A stretch of 64,000 bases of DNA. It comes from Castellaniella ginsengisoli. Its GTDB lineage: Bacteria; Pseudomonadota; Gammaproteobacteria; Burkholderiales; Burkholderiaceae_B. The notes under the pieces were generated by a model. It worked only from the letters and a program-made list of their open reading frames with translations. It had not been told where the DNA came from and did not search any database. The stretch lies in the NCBI RefSeq assembly GCF_039523235.1, contig NZ_BAAAEX010000003.1, one strand, 5' to 3'. The translations under genes were made by a program, and so were the position numbers. Position 1 is the stretch's first letter; each line of letters starts with the position of its first letter. Positions 44,715 through 53,344 of this stretch are shown here, one piece after another.

Positions 44715-47120
44715 CTATGAGCGCAGGCGCGCGCCGTGTTCCTGGGTCAGGGCGTCGAGCAGGCTTTGCACGCAATGCTCGACCTGGCGGTCTTCCAGCG
44801 TCGCATCGCGGCCCTGGAACCAGAGGCGCAACGCCAGGCTGCGCTGCTGGGCGGTCGCGGCTTCGCGCCAGATATCGAACAGTTTAATGTCTTTGACCAC
44901 GGAGAGGGCATCATCGGCCGCAATCCGCTGTTTCAGTGTATCAAGCAGCGACTGCCAGGGCACGCCCGCGTCCACCCAGATCGCCAGATCCCGCACCACC
45001 ACGGGCTGGCGGGATTGCTCTTGAGGCGCGGGGAAGACACGCTCGGAGACGGCCTGGGCATCGAGTTCGAACACGACGGGCGCATGCGGCAGATCGAGGG
45101 CCTGGGCCCAACGCGGATGGATCTCGCCCAGCCAGCCGATCGCGCGGCCGTCCAGCAGCAGGCGGGCGCTGCGGCCCGGATGCAGCGCGGGATGCCCGGC
45201 GGCCTCGCAGCGCAGGCCGGCCGCGCGGGCGCCCAGCAAAGTCTCGAGGTCGCGCTTGACGTCGAAGAAATCCACCGGACGGGTCTGCTCGCCCCACTGC
45301 TCGGCCAAGGCCGGCCCCCAGGCCGCCGCAGCCAGGCGGGTCGGCTGGTCCACGCCCGCCACGGCCAGGCCGCCATCGGCCACCGAAGGATCCCGGGCGA
45401 ACACGCGGCCCAGCTCGAAAACCCGGACGCGCGTCTGGCGGTGCTTGGCATTGTGGGCGATGTTGGCCAGCAGGCCGCCCATCAGGCTGGAGCGCATCAC
45501 CGCCAATTGACTGGCGATGGGGTTGAGCAGGCGGATGGGATCGGCATTGCCGCAGTAGTCCCGCTCCCAGGCTTCCTCGACGAAGGAAAAATTGATGACT
45601 TCCTGGTAATCGCACGCGGCCAGGGCGGCGCGCAGCGCATGCGGACCGTACAGCGTTTCAGGCGGCACCCGCATGAGGGCCGGCGCCAGCGGCGGCCGGT
45701 CGGGGATGCGGTCGAAGCCATGGATACGGGCGACCTCTTCGATCAGGTCTTCCTCGATCATCAGGTCGAAGCGGGCGGCGGGCGGCGTCACGATGAAATC
45801 GTCGCCCTGCCGCTCGTAGGCGAAGCCCAGGCGCGCAAAGACGGCGCCGACTTCCTCGCTGTCCAGACGGATGCCCAGGACGCGGGCGCAGCGCTCAAGG
45901 CGCATGCGCACCGGCTCGCGCGCGGGCAGGTTCACGATCTGGTCGTCCAGCGGACCGGCCTGGCCGCCGCAGATGTCCAGGATCAGGGCCGTCATGAGGT
46001 CCAGATGCTCGGGAATGGTGGAGAAATCCACGCCCCGCTCGAAGCGATGGCCCGCCTCGGAATTGAGCTTGTAGCGGCGCGGGCGGCCCATGATGGCCTC
46101 CGGCCACCAGAAGGCCGCCTCCAGGTAGACATCGGTCGTGTCCAGCGTCACGGCCGAGGCCTGCCCGCCCATGATGCCGGCCATGCTTTCCAGCGTCCCG
46201 CCGGCCTCGATCACGCCGACATCGGCCGACAGCTCGACGGTCTGGTCGTTGAGCAGCGTCAGCGACTCGCCGTCCCGTGCCCAACGCACCGTCAGGCCGC
46301 CTTCGATCCGCTTGAGATCGAAGACGTGGGTGGGGCGGCCCAGTTCCAGCATGACGTAGTTGGAAATATCCACCAGCGCCGACACGGGCCGCTGACCGGC
46401 GCGTTCCAGGCGCGACTTGATCCAGCCGGGCGTGGCGGCGCGCGCATTGACGCCGCGCACGACGCGACCGGCGAAACGGCCGCATAAGTCCGGCGCCTGC
46501 ACGTTCACGGGCAGGCGGTCGTCAATGGTCACCGGCACCCGGGGCGCCTGCGGGACGCGCAGCGCGCAGCCGGTGAGCGCCGCGACTTCGCGCGCCACTC
46601 CCAGGATGGACAGACAATCGGCCCGGTTGGGAGTGAGCTTGAGGGTGTAGATCGTGTCGTCCAGGTTCAGCGCCTGGCGCAGATCCTGGCCTGGCTGCAG
46701 TTCGGCGGCCAGTTCGAGCAGGCCGGAATGATCCTGGGACAGGCCCAGCTCACGGGCCGAACACAGCATGCCGCTCGATTCGACGCCGCGCATTTTTACG
46801 GGGCCGATGCGCAGGCCGCTGGGCAGCTCGGCGCCGATGCGCGCCAGGGGCACAAGCAGCCCCGCCGCCGCATTGGGGGCGCCGCAGACGATCTGCAGCC
46901 GTTCGCCCGAGCCGTCATCGACCTGGCAGACGCGCAGCTTGTCGGCGTTGGGGTGCGGCTCGATCGACTCGATGCGCGCGACCACCACGCCGGAGCACGG
47001 CGGCGCGTACGGATCGGCGTCCTCGACTTCGAGGCCGGCCATGGTCAGCCGATGGGCGAGTTCCTGGCCGTCGATGTCGGGGTCGGCCCAGGCGCGCAGC
47101 CATGATTCGGGAAATTGCAT
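44715..47120 (-). CDS. pheT: Phenylalanyl-tRNA synthetase beta subunit
   Basis: 801 residues. The order is tRNA-binding EMAP-like domain (residues about 40-155), B3/B4 editing region, B5 and C-terminal anticodon-binding fold (RDLAIWVDAGVPWQSLLDTL). MQFPESWLRAWADPDIDGQE is the family start. It charges tRNA-Phe together with PheS, encoded 34 bp upstream. Confidence 0.96.
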   Translation of the reverse strand: MQFPESWLRAWADPDIDGQELAHRLTMAGLEVEDADPYAPPCSGVVVARIESIEPHPNADKLRVCQVDDGSGERLQIVCGAPNAAAGLLVPLARIGAELPSGLRIGPVKMRGVESSGMLCSARELGLSQDHSGLLELAAELQPGQDLRQALNLDDTIYTLKLTPNRADCLSILGVAREVAALTGCALRVPQAPRVPVTIDDRLPVNVQAPDLCGRFAGRVVRGVNARAATPGWIKSRLERAGQRPVSALVDISNYVMLELGRPTHVFDLKRIEGGLTVRWARDGESLTLLNDQTVELSADVGVIEAGGTLESMAGIMGGQASAVTLDTTDVYLEAAFWWPEAIMGRPRRYKLNSEAGHRFERGVDFSTIPEHLDLMTALILDICGGQAGPLDDQIVNLPAREPVRMRLERCARVLGIRLDSEEVGAVFARLGFAYERQGDDFIVTPPAARFDLMIEEDLIEEVARIHGFDRIPDRPPLAPALMRVPPETLYGPHALRAALAACDYQEVINFSFVEEAWERDYCGNADPIRLLNPIASQLAVMRSSLMGGLLANIAHNAKHRQTRVRVFELGRVFARDPSVADGGLAVAGVDQPTRLAAAAWGPALAEQWGEQTRPVDFFDVKRDLETLLGARAAGLRCEAAGHPALHPGRSARLLLDGRAIGWLGEIHPRWAQALDLPHAPVVFELDAQAVSERVFPAPQEQSRQPVVVRDLAIWVDAGVPWQSLLDTLKQRIAADDALSVVKDIKLFDIWREAATAQQRSLALRLWFQGRDATLEDRQVEHCVQSLLDALTQEHGARLRS

Positions 47121-47154
47121 GATTCGGATTCCGTGTCGCTGAGGCCTGGCGGGC

Positions 47155-48177
47155 CTAGTCGTTGAACTGGCGCAGGAAGCGCAGGTCGCCCTCGAAGAAC
47201 TGGCGCAGGTCGTTCACGCCGTAGCGCAACATGGTCAGGCGCTCCAGCCCCGAGCCGAAAGCGAAGCCGATGTAGCGTTCCGGGTCCAGCCCGAAATTGC
47301 GCACGACCTGGGGGTGCACCTGGCCCGAGCCGGAGATTTCAAGCCAGCGGCCCCGATTGGGGCCCGAGGTGAACATCATGTCGATCTCGGCCGAAGGTTC
47401 GGTGAACGGAAAGAACGAGGGCCGGAAGCGCAGAGTCAGGTCATCGGTCTCGAAGAAGGCCCGCAGGAAATTCGTGTAGACGCCCTTGAGGTCGGCAAAG
47501 GAGATGTCCTCGGCGATCCACAGGCCCTCGACCTGGTGAAACATCGGCGAATGTGTGGCATCGCTGTCGACGCGGTAGGTGCGCCCCGGGGCGATGACCT
47601 TGATGGGAGGCTTGTTCATGCGCGCATAGCGCACCTGCATGGGGCTGGTGTGGGTGCGCAGCACCAGCGGCAGCCCGTCCGCATCCTTCATGTCCACGTA
47701 GAACGTGTCCTGCATGGAGCGCGCCGGGTGATTTTCCGGATTGTTCAACGCCGTGAAGTTGGTCCAATCGTTTTCGATTTCCGGGCCGTCGGCCACATCG
47801 AAGCCGATGGAGCGGAAGATCTGCTCGACGCGCTGCCACGTGCGGATGACCGGATGGATGCCGCCCGCGCCGCGCCCCCGGCCCGGCAGGGTGACGTCGA
47901 TGGTCTCAGCCGCCAGGCGTTGATCCAGCACGGCCTGGGCCAGTTCGGACCGCCGCGCGTTCAGCAGGGATTCAACCTGCTGCTTGGCCAGATTGATCTG
48001 CGCGCCGCGCGTGCGTTTTTCCTCGCCTTGCAGGGCCGCGAGCCCCTTGAGCAGCGCCGTCAGGGAACCCTGCTTGCCGAGGAAAACGGCTTTTTCGTTT
48101 TCCAGCGTGGCGGCGTCCCCGGCCTGGGCGAAGCGGTCGCGGGCCTGGGCAATCAATTCGTCGAGCGATGAGTCCAT
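47155..48177 (-). CDS. pheS: Phenylalanyl-tRNA synthetase alpha subunit
   Basis: 340 residues. An N-terminal coiled coil precedes the class II catalytic core: HPVIRTWQRVEQIFRSIGFD (motif 1 area), YRVDSDATHSPMFHQVEGLW (motif 2) and GFAFGSGLERLTMLRYG (motif 3). The start at 48177 matches the family MDSSLDELI. A terminator-like hairpin lies just upstream. Confidence 0.96.
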   Translation of the reverse strand: MDSSLDELIAQARDRFAQAGDAATLENEKAVFLGKQGSLTALLKGLAALQGEEKRTRGAQINLAKQQVESLLNARRSELAQAVLDQRLAAETIDVTLPGRGRGAGGIHPVIRTWQRVEQIFRSIGFDVADGPEIENDWTNFTALNNPENHPARSMQDTFYVDMKDADGLPLVLRTHTSPMQVRYARMNKPPIKVIAPGRTYRVDSDATHSPMFHQVEGLWIAEDISFADLKGVYTNFLRAFFETDDLTLRFRPSFFPFTEPSAEIDMMFTSGPNRGRWLEISGSGQVHPQVVRNFGLDPERYIGFAFGSGLERLTMLRYGVNDLRQFFEGDLRFLRQFND

Positions 48178-48187
48178 GGTGCATTCC

Positions 48188-48223
48188 AAAACGCAAACGG
48201 AGCCCGATGGAGCTCCGTTTGCG
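48188..48223 (-). terminator. Attenuator-like hairpin between rplT and pheS
   Basis: CGCAAACGGAGC and its complement (48192-48203, 48212-48223) form a perfect 12-bp stem with an 8-nt loop. On the minus strand it is followed by TTTT and ends 10 bp before the pheS ATG. Just before it come codons TTT CGT TTC CGA TTC in the rplT frame after its stop. E. coli pheST is attenuated at the equivalent place; here no leader-peptide start is visible. Confidence 0.65.
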
Positions 48224-48255
48224 ATGATACAGAATCGGAAACGAAACTGTGTCGG

Positions 48256-48615
48256 TCAGGCGGCCAGCGCGGATTTCGCCTGGGCCACGATGGCTGCGAA
48301 GCCAGCCTTGTCGCGCACGGCCATGTCGGCGAGGACCTTGCGGTCGAGTTCGATCGAAGCCTTCTTGAGGCCGGCGATGAAGACGCTGTAGGTCACGCCC
48401 AATTCGCGGCAGCCCGCATTGATGCGGGTGATCCACAGGGCGCGGAAGGTGCGCTTCTTGTTGCGGCGGTCGCGATAGGCGTATTGGCCGGCGCGCATGA
48501 CCGCCTGCTTGGCGATCCGGAAGACGTTGCCGCGGCGGCCGCGGTAGCCCTTGGCGGCCTTGATGACTTTTTTATGGCGTGCACGAGCAGTGACGCCGCG
48601 TTTGACGCGAGGCAT
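48256..48615 (-). CDS. rplT: Ribosomal protein L20
   Basis: 119 residues, MPRVKRGVTARARHKKVIKA, a 50S subunit assembly protein. 13 bp after rpmI. Confidence 0.97.
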   Translation of the reverse strand: MPRVKRGVTARARHKKVIKAAKGYRGRRGNVFRIAKQAVMRAGQYAYRDRRNKKRTFRALWITRINAGCRELGVTYSVFIAGLKKASIELDRKVLADMAVRDKAGFAAIVAQAKSALAA

Positions 48616-48628
48616 GTGTATTCTCCGA

Positions 48629-48826
48629 TCAGGCGAAAGGCAGCATCGCCTTCACCGAGGCGACATCCGATTCATGGACAGCAGTCGAACCGCGCAGCTG
48701 ACGTTTGTTTTTCGTGGTTTTCTTGGTCAGGATATGACGCTTGAAAGCCTGGCCGCGCTTGATGGAACCACTGCCGCGCACCTTAAAGCGCTTGGAGGCG
48801 CCTTTTTTGCTCTTCATCTTGGGCAT
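48629..48826 (-). CDS. rpmI: Ribosomal protein L35
   Basis: 65 residues, MPKMKSKKGASKRFKVRGSG. The ATG at 48826 gives the exact family length. Normally it follows infC directly; here infC is about 10 kb away, so transcription must start within 48827-49014. Confidence 0.97.
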   Translation of the reverse strand: MPKMKSKKGASKRFKVRGSGSIKRGQAFKRHILTKKTTKNKRQLRGSTAVHESDVASVKAMLPFA

Positions 48827-49014
48827 GACGATACTCTGTTGACTTGGCAAATTCAGGTGGCCCGGGATCCGGGCGCTTGTCAGACCTGGTATTTGCAAAA
48901 CGTTTCGGATCCGGCATGCGCAACCTGCATGCGCGAACCCTGATTCCACAATGGGTTTCCCCATTGAGAAAAGCCCTTGATTATAGGGCGAATTATGAAG
49001 GCTTGTCCAGCCGG

Positions 49015-49260
49015 CTACTTCTCGTCCGGATTCGTCTCCAGCGCCTGAAGACGGGCCTCAAGAGATTCGACACGTTCCAGCGCACGGGCCAGAAGATCGG
49101 CCTGGATGTCGAACTCTTCCCGGGTGACCAGATCCATGCGGGCAAAGGCCTGCATCATGAAGGCTTTCATGTTGCGTTCGATGTCGGCGGCCGGCGTCTT
49201 GGCCAGGAACTCCGACAGGTTCTTCTGGAAGTCGTCGAACAATTGGTTGGGAGCGATCAT
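49015..49260 (-). CDS. ubiK: Ubiquinone biosynthesis accessory factor UbiK (BMFP/YqiC)
   Basis: 81 residues. LFDDFQKNLSEFLAKTPAAD, then a C-terminal coiled coil TREEFDIQADLLARALERVE. It assists the soluble ubiquinone-synthesis complex with UbiJ. Confidence 0.9.
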   Translation of the reverse strand: MIAPNQLFDDFQKNLSEFLAKTPAADIERNMKAFMMQAFARMDLVTREEFDIQADLLARALERVESLEARLQALETNPDEK

Positions 49261-49360
49261 CGCGGCCTCCTGCCATGAAATGGTGAATTCATCATTCTAC
49301 CCGCCCACCGGCCGCGCCCGGGCCGGCACGCGGTACGGGCCGGATTGCGGGACGCCCGGT

Positions 49361-50878
49361 TCACGCCGATTCTTCCGGGCGGTACTGGATCGCCTGGGCC
49401 ATATGGGCGGCTTCGACCCGGTCGCAGCCGTCCAGGTCGGCCAGCGTCCGCGCCACGCGCAGCGACCGCCGCGCGGCGCGCGCCGACCAGCCCCAGGTCG
49501 CGACGGCGCGCGCCAGCAACGCCCGGCCACCGGCATCGGGCTCGCTGTGACGGTCCAGGAAGACGCCGTCCAGCTCGGCGTTCAGGCAGCCTTGGCGCGA
49601 CAGTTGCCGGTCCCGGGCAGCCAGTACGCGCGCCCGGACCGGGGCGGAAGGCTCGCCCGGCGGCGCCTCCAGCCAAGCGGATTCCACGCTCAAACCGACA
49701 TGCAGGTCGATCCGGTCCAGCAGAGGCCCTGAAATCCGCGCCCGGTATCGCGCCACCGTCTCCCGGGAACAGCGGCAGTCGCGACGCGGATGAGGATGCC
49801 CGTGCCAGCCGCAGGGACACGGATTCATCGCAGCCACCAATTGGAAACGGGCGGGAAAGGTACAACTGCCGGCCGCCCGGGCCACTGTGACGTGGCCGGT
49901 CTCCAGGGGTTCGCGCAGGGCCTCCAGGGCCTGCCGGCCGAATTCGGGCAGTTCATCCAGAAACAGAACCCCGTGATGTGCCAGGCTGATTTCCCCAGGC
50001 CGGGGACGGGCGCCCCCTCCCACCAGCGCCGGCATGGATGCCCCATGATGCGGGGCACGGAATGGCGGCACCCGGGACCATGCGGGACGGGACCTCGCCA
50101 GACCGTGCACTGCGGCCACCTCCAGGGCCTGCTCGGGGGTCAAAGGGGGCAGCAGGCCGGGCAGACGCCGGGCCAGCATGCTTTTGCCCACACCGGGACA
50201 GCCGCTGAGCAGCAGCCCGTGCCCGCCGGCGGCCGCCAGTTCCAGAGCGCGCCGGGCGGCCGACTGCCCCCGCACATCGGACAGGCACGGCGCCGACGCT
50301 TCGTCCGCCGGCTCATGGCCTGCCGGCGTAGCGCTGGGCAGCATCGCCCGATCGGTGAAATGCGCCACGACTTCGCTCAGCCCGCCGGCCGACAGCACCC
50401 GCAAGCCGGGCACCCGGGCGGCAACACCGGCCGCCGCCGGCGCCATGATGAGAATGGCCTGCGGGTCGTCCCGGGCCACCGACAGCGCGATCGCCAGTGC
50501 GGCATCCGCGGGCATGATGCTTCCAGTCAGGGATAATTCGCCCGCCAGCACATAGTGCCGCACCTCGGGCACCTGCCCCCGGGCATCGGCGATCTGGCCC
50601 GAGGCCAGCAGCACGCCCAGCGCGATCGGCAGATCGAAACGGCCGGAATCCTTCGGAAGATCAGCGGGCGCCAGGTTGGCCGTGATGCGCCCGGCGGGAA
50701 ACTCGAAGCCGCTGCTGAGCAACGCCGACCGGACCCGTTCGCGGCTTTCGCGCACGCCCGCACCCGGCAAGCCGACAATGGAAAAAGAAGGCAGGCCGCA
50801 GCCCACGTGGACTTCGACCTGCACGGGCCGGACCTGCAATCCAAACAAGGTCCGGCTGGACAGAACGGCAAGCGACAT
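49361..50878 (-). CDS. comM: ComM/YifB Mg-chelatase-like AAA+ ATPase
   Basis: 505 residues. An N-terminal Lon-like fold (SIVGLPGAGVRESRERVRSA, INLAPADLPKDSGRFDLPIA-like) precedes the AAA+ core (LLLSGCPGVGKSMLARRLPG, GVLFLDELPEFGRQALEALR) and a C-terminal lid. ComM is a helicase that aids branch migration in natural transformation. AGGAG lies before the ATG. Confidence 0.94.
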   Translation of the reverse strand: MSLAVLSSRTLFGLQVRPVQVEVHVGCGLPSFSIVGLPGAGVRESRERVRSALLSSGFEFPAGRITANLAPADLPKDSGRFDLPIALGVLLASGQIADARGQVPEVRHYVLAGELSLTGSIMPADAALAIALSVARDDPQAILIMAPAAAGVAARVPGLRVLSAGGLSEVVAHFTDRAMLPSATPAGHEPADEASAPCLSDVRGQSAARRALELAAAGGHGLLLSGCPGVGKSMLARRLPGLLPPLTPEQALEVAAVHGLARSRPAWSRVPPFRAPHHGASMPALVGGGARPRPGEISLAHHGVLFLDELPEFGRQALEALREPLETGHVTVARAAGSCTFPARFQLVAAMNPCPCGWHGHPHPRRDCRCSRETVARYRARISGPLLDRIDLHVGLSVESAWLEAPPGEPSAPVRARVLAARDRQLSRQGCLNAELDGVFLDRHSEPDAGGRALLARAVATWGWSARAARRSLRVARTLADLDGCDRVEAAHMAQAIQYRPEESA

Positions 50879-50987
50879 CGGCTCCTCCCGGGCGCGCTAC
50901 TCCGCCCCCACTATAGGGGCGGAGAAGGTCGCGCGGGCGGCTTGCGGGATGAATTCGCCCCACGCGCCGGAGCCCGATCAAATGGCC

Positions 50988-51362
50988 TTACTTCGACTCG
51001 CCGCCCGAGTTGCCGATGGCGCCCTGAATGGCGGCGTCGGCCTTGGCCGCGCCCTCCTTCACGGATTCGCGGGCGCTTTCAGCGGCTTCGCCGGCATCCT
51101 TGGCCAGTTCGTCGGCCTTTTCCTTGACCGCTTCGGCCGAATCCTTGATCTTGTCCTGCATGGATTGCTGATCAGCCGGAGCACTCTGCTCTTCTTGCGG
51201 CGCGGGTGCGACGGGAGGCACGGGAGCCGGGGTCGGCGCCGTCGAAGGCGCGGGAGCCGCCGGAGGCGGCGCAGAAGCATCATCGCTCTTGGAGCAAGCG
51301 GCCAGCAGGCTCAGCGATGCCACCATGGCGGCCAGAGTCAGCGTTTTACGCGTCATATTCAT
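50988..51362 (-). CDS. Small lipoprotein with Pro/Ala-rich linker and charged helix
   Basis: 124 residues. The signal peptide ends in a lipobox LLAAC at residues 19-23. It is followed by a Pro/Ala linker and a helix of Lys/Glu/Ala repeats (KIKDSAEAVKEKADELAKDA). Envelope anchoring is predicted; function is unknown. GGAAG precedes the ATG. Confidence 0.7.
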   Translation of the reverse strand: MNMTRKTLTLAAMVASLSLLAACSKSDDASAPPPAAPAPSTAPTPAPVPPVAPAPQEEQSAPADQQSMQDKIKDSAEAVKEKADELAKDAGEAAESARESVKEGAAKADAAIQGAIGNSGGESK

Positions 51363-51622
51363 GATCTTCCCTATGCAAAATTCCGCTGTATGAAATGGCG
51401 GATCATTGTCGAAGGCCGGCTTGTTACAACCGGCTTGGTTACAATTCTAGCGGCCTGGGATAGGGGGTAAACCCTGACATGTAATGACTGATGTCCGCGC
51501 AACAACAGACATCCTCATCCTCAGCCCTCATCCGCCCCCAGGGAAAACCGCTTCAAACAGGGGCGTTGCCGTGCGTCGCGCGGTCAACAACTGGACACAA
51601 AAGCCCTCTTTCGGGGCGTGCC

Positions 51623-51639
51623 TGCACCGACGCGGTGCA
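51623..51639 (+). promoter_or_regulatory. NtrC binding site
   Basis: TGCACC-GACGC-GGTGCA is a perfect 17-bp match to the NtrC consensus, 62 bp upstream of the sigma-54 -24 element, a usual enhancer distance. Confidence 0.82.
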
Positions 51640-51700
51640 TCCCGTCCGCACCCGCCTCGCCCCGCTCCCCTCCCCGCCCGATACCCCTTCCCGCCGCAGT

Positions 51701-51716
51701 TGGCATGGCTTTTGCT
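51701..51716 (+). promoter_or_regulatory. Sigma-54 promoter of glnK-amtB
   Basis: TGGCATG-GCTT-TTGCT fits the -24/-12 consensus with exact spacing. The glnK ATG is 37 bp downstream, after AAAGGAG. Confidence 0.85.
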
Positions 51717-51752
51717 TGATTTCCTCTGCCTGCACACTGCAAAGGAGTATTC

Positions 51753-52091
51753 ATGAAGCTCGTCACCGCACTCATCAAGCCCTTCAAACTGGAGGAAACC
51801 CATGCCGCCCTGGAAGCGGCCGGCATCCAAGGCATGACGGTCACGGAAGCCAAGGGATTCGGCCGCCAGAAAGGGCACACCGAACTCTACCGGGGGGCGG
51901 AATATCAGGTCGACTTCCTGCCCAAGCTGCAGATCCAGGTCGCAGTGCCGGATGCCCTGGTCGAAATGACCGTGGAATGCCTGAGCCAGGCAGCTCGCAC
52001 CGGCAAGATCGGCGACGGCAAGATTTTCGTCACGCCCCTCGAGCACGTCGTGCGCATCCGCACCGGCGAAACCGGCGAAGCCGCCCTCTGA
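51753..52091 (+). CDS. glnK: P-II nitrogen regulatory protein GlnK
   Basis: 112 residues. The T-loop with uridylylation site Y51 (GRQKGHTELYRGAEYQVDFL) and the C-terminal signature GDGKIFVTPLEHVVRIRTGE are intact. It senses 2-oxoglutarate and ATP and blocks AmtB. Transcribed from the sigma-54 promoter and followed by amtB after 23 bp. Confidence 0.95.
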   Translation: MKLVTALIKPFKLEETHAALEAAGIQGMTVTEAKGFGRQKGHTELYRGAEYQVDFLPKLQIQVAVPDALVEMTVECLSQAARTGKIGDGKIFVTPLEHVVRIRTGETGEAAL

Positions 52092-52114
52092 CCCTCAAAA
52101 AAGGAGTTCCCGAC

Positions 52115-53344
52115 ATGGACAAGAGCGATCTGGTCTGGACCATGACCTCGACCCTGCTGGTCTGGCTGATGTGCGTGCCCGGCCTGGCGCTGTTTTACGG
52201 AGGCCTGGCGCGCAAGCGTTATGCGCTGTCCGTCATGACCCAGACGCTGGGCGTCTGCACGCTGGTGATCGTGCTGTGGTTCGCCTACGGCTATTCCCTG
52301 GTGTTCACCGAAGGCTTCGGCGGACTGGGCGGGTGGACGCGTCTGGGGCTGGCCGGACTGTACCAGGCGGGCGCGGAAAGCTCCCTGCCTCTGCTCGGCA
52401 CGATCCCCGAATTGCTGTTCGCTCTGTTCCAGGCGACGTTCGCGGCCATCACCTGCGGTCTGATCACCGGCAGCATGGCCGAACGCACCCGGTTCGGCGC
52501 GGCGCTGGCCTTCGCCGGCCTGTGGTTCACGCTGGGCTACATGCCGATCGCACACATGGTCTGGGCCGGCGACGGCTGGCTGCATCTGCGCGGCGCCCTC
52601 GACTTCGCCGGCGGCACCGTGGTTCACATCAGCGCCGGCGTGGCCGGCCTGGTGGGCGCGCGCTGGGTCGGCCCCCGCCTGGGCTACGGCCGGGAAGCCA
52701 TGCTGCCCCACAGCCTGCCGATGAACCTGACCGGCGCCGCGCTGCTGTGGATCGGCTGGTTTGGCTTCAACGGCGGATCGGCGCTGGCCGCCAATGAGCA
52801 AGCCGTCCTGGCCGTGGCCAACACGCTGCTGGCCGCCGCCAGCGGTGTATTGGCCTGGGCGCTGATCGAACGGGTGCTGAAGGGCCGGGCCTCGCTGCTG
52901 GGCGCCGCCTCCGGCGCCATCGCGGGGCTGGTCGGCATCACGCCGGCCGCAGGACTGGTCGCGCCGGGCGCCTCGCTCGTCATTGGCGTGCTGGCTTCCT
53001 GGGCCGCCTTCTACGGCGTGGGCAGCCTCAAGCGCCGTCTGGGCATCGATGACGCCTTCGACGTCTTCGGCATCCATGCGGTGGGCGGTATCGTCGGCGC
53101 GATCCTGACAGGCGTTTTCTATTGCGCCGATCTCGGCGGCCCCGGCCCCGCCGGCCTGGCGGCGCTGCTGCATCAGACCTGGCTGCAGGTCGAGGCCGTC
53201 CTGGTCAGCATGGCCTGGGCTGCGATCAGCGCCGTGATCTGCGCCTGGCTGGTGGATCTCCTGGTTGGACTGCGGGCCGCGCCTGACGAAGAACGCCAGG
53301 GCCTGGACGCCTCGGAGCATGGCGAGACCGCCTATCCGGACTGA
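52115..53344 (+). CDS. amtB: Ammonium transporter AmtB
   Basis: 409 residues with about eleven membrane helices. The ATG at 52115 has AAGGAG upstream. Pore histidines lie in GYMPIAHMVWAGDG and FDVFGIHAVGGIVGAILTG; GSMAERTRFGA is a family mark. Unlike E. coli AmtB there is no cleavable signal; it begins directly with DLVWTMTSTLLVWLM. The C-terminal tail (DEERQGLDASEHGETAYPD) should contact GlnK. Confidence 0.95.
   Translation: MDKSDLVWTMTSTLLVWLMCVPGLALFYGGLARKRYALSVMTQTLGVCTLVIVLWFAYGYSLVFTEGFGGLGGWTRLGLAGLYQAGAESSLPLLGTIPELLFALFQATFAAITCGLITGSMAERTRFGAALAFAGLWFTLGYMPIAHMVWAGDGWLHLRGALDFAGGTVVHISAGVAGLVGARWVGPRLGYGREAMLPHSLPMNLTGAALLWIGWFGFNGGSALAANEQAVLAVANTLLAAASGVLAWALIERVLKGRASLLGAASGAIAGLVGITPAAGLVAPGASLVIGVLASWAAFYGVGSLKRRLGIDDAFDVFGIHAVGGIVGAILTGVFYCADLGGPGPAGLAALLHQTWLQVEAVLVSMAWAAISAVICAWLVDLLVGLRAAPDEERQGLDASEHGETAYPD

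Larger units (their letters stand above)
51363..51752. other. Upstream region of glnK-amtB
   Basis: 390 bp with no credible gene; the 90-codon frame at 51484-51756 is not protein-like. It holds the NtrC site and sigma-54 promoter listed separately, plus the promoter of the divergent lipoprotein gene. Confidence 0.7.

Noticed and set aside
51491..52114. Long N-terminal extension of the amtB frame
   Set aside because: It runs through the glnK promoter and gene in another frame; AmtB homology and AAGGAG place the start at 52115.
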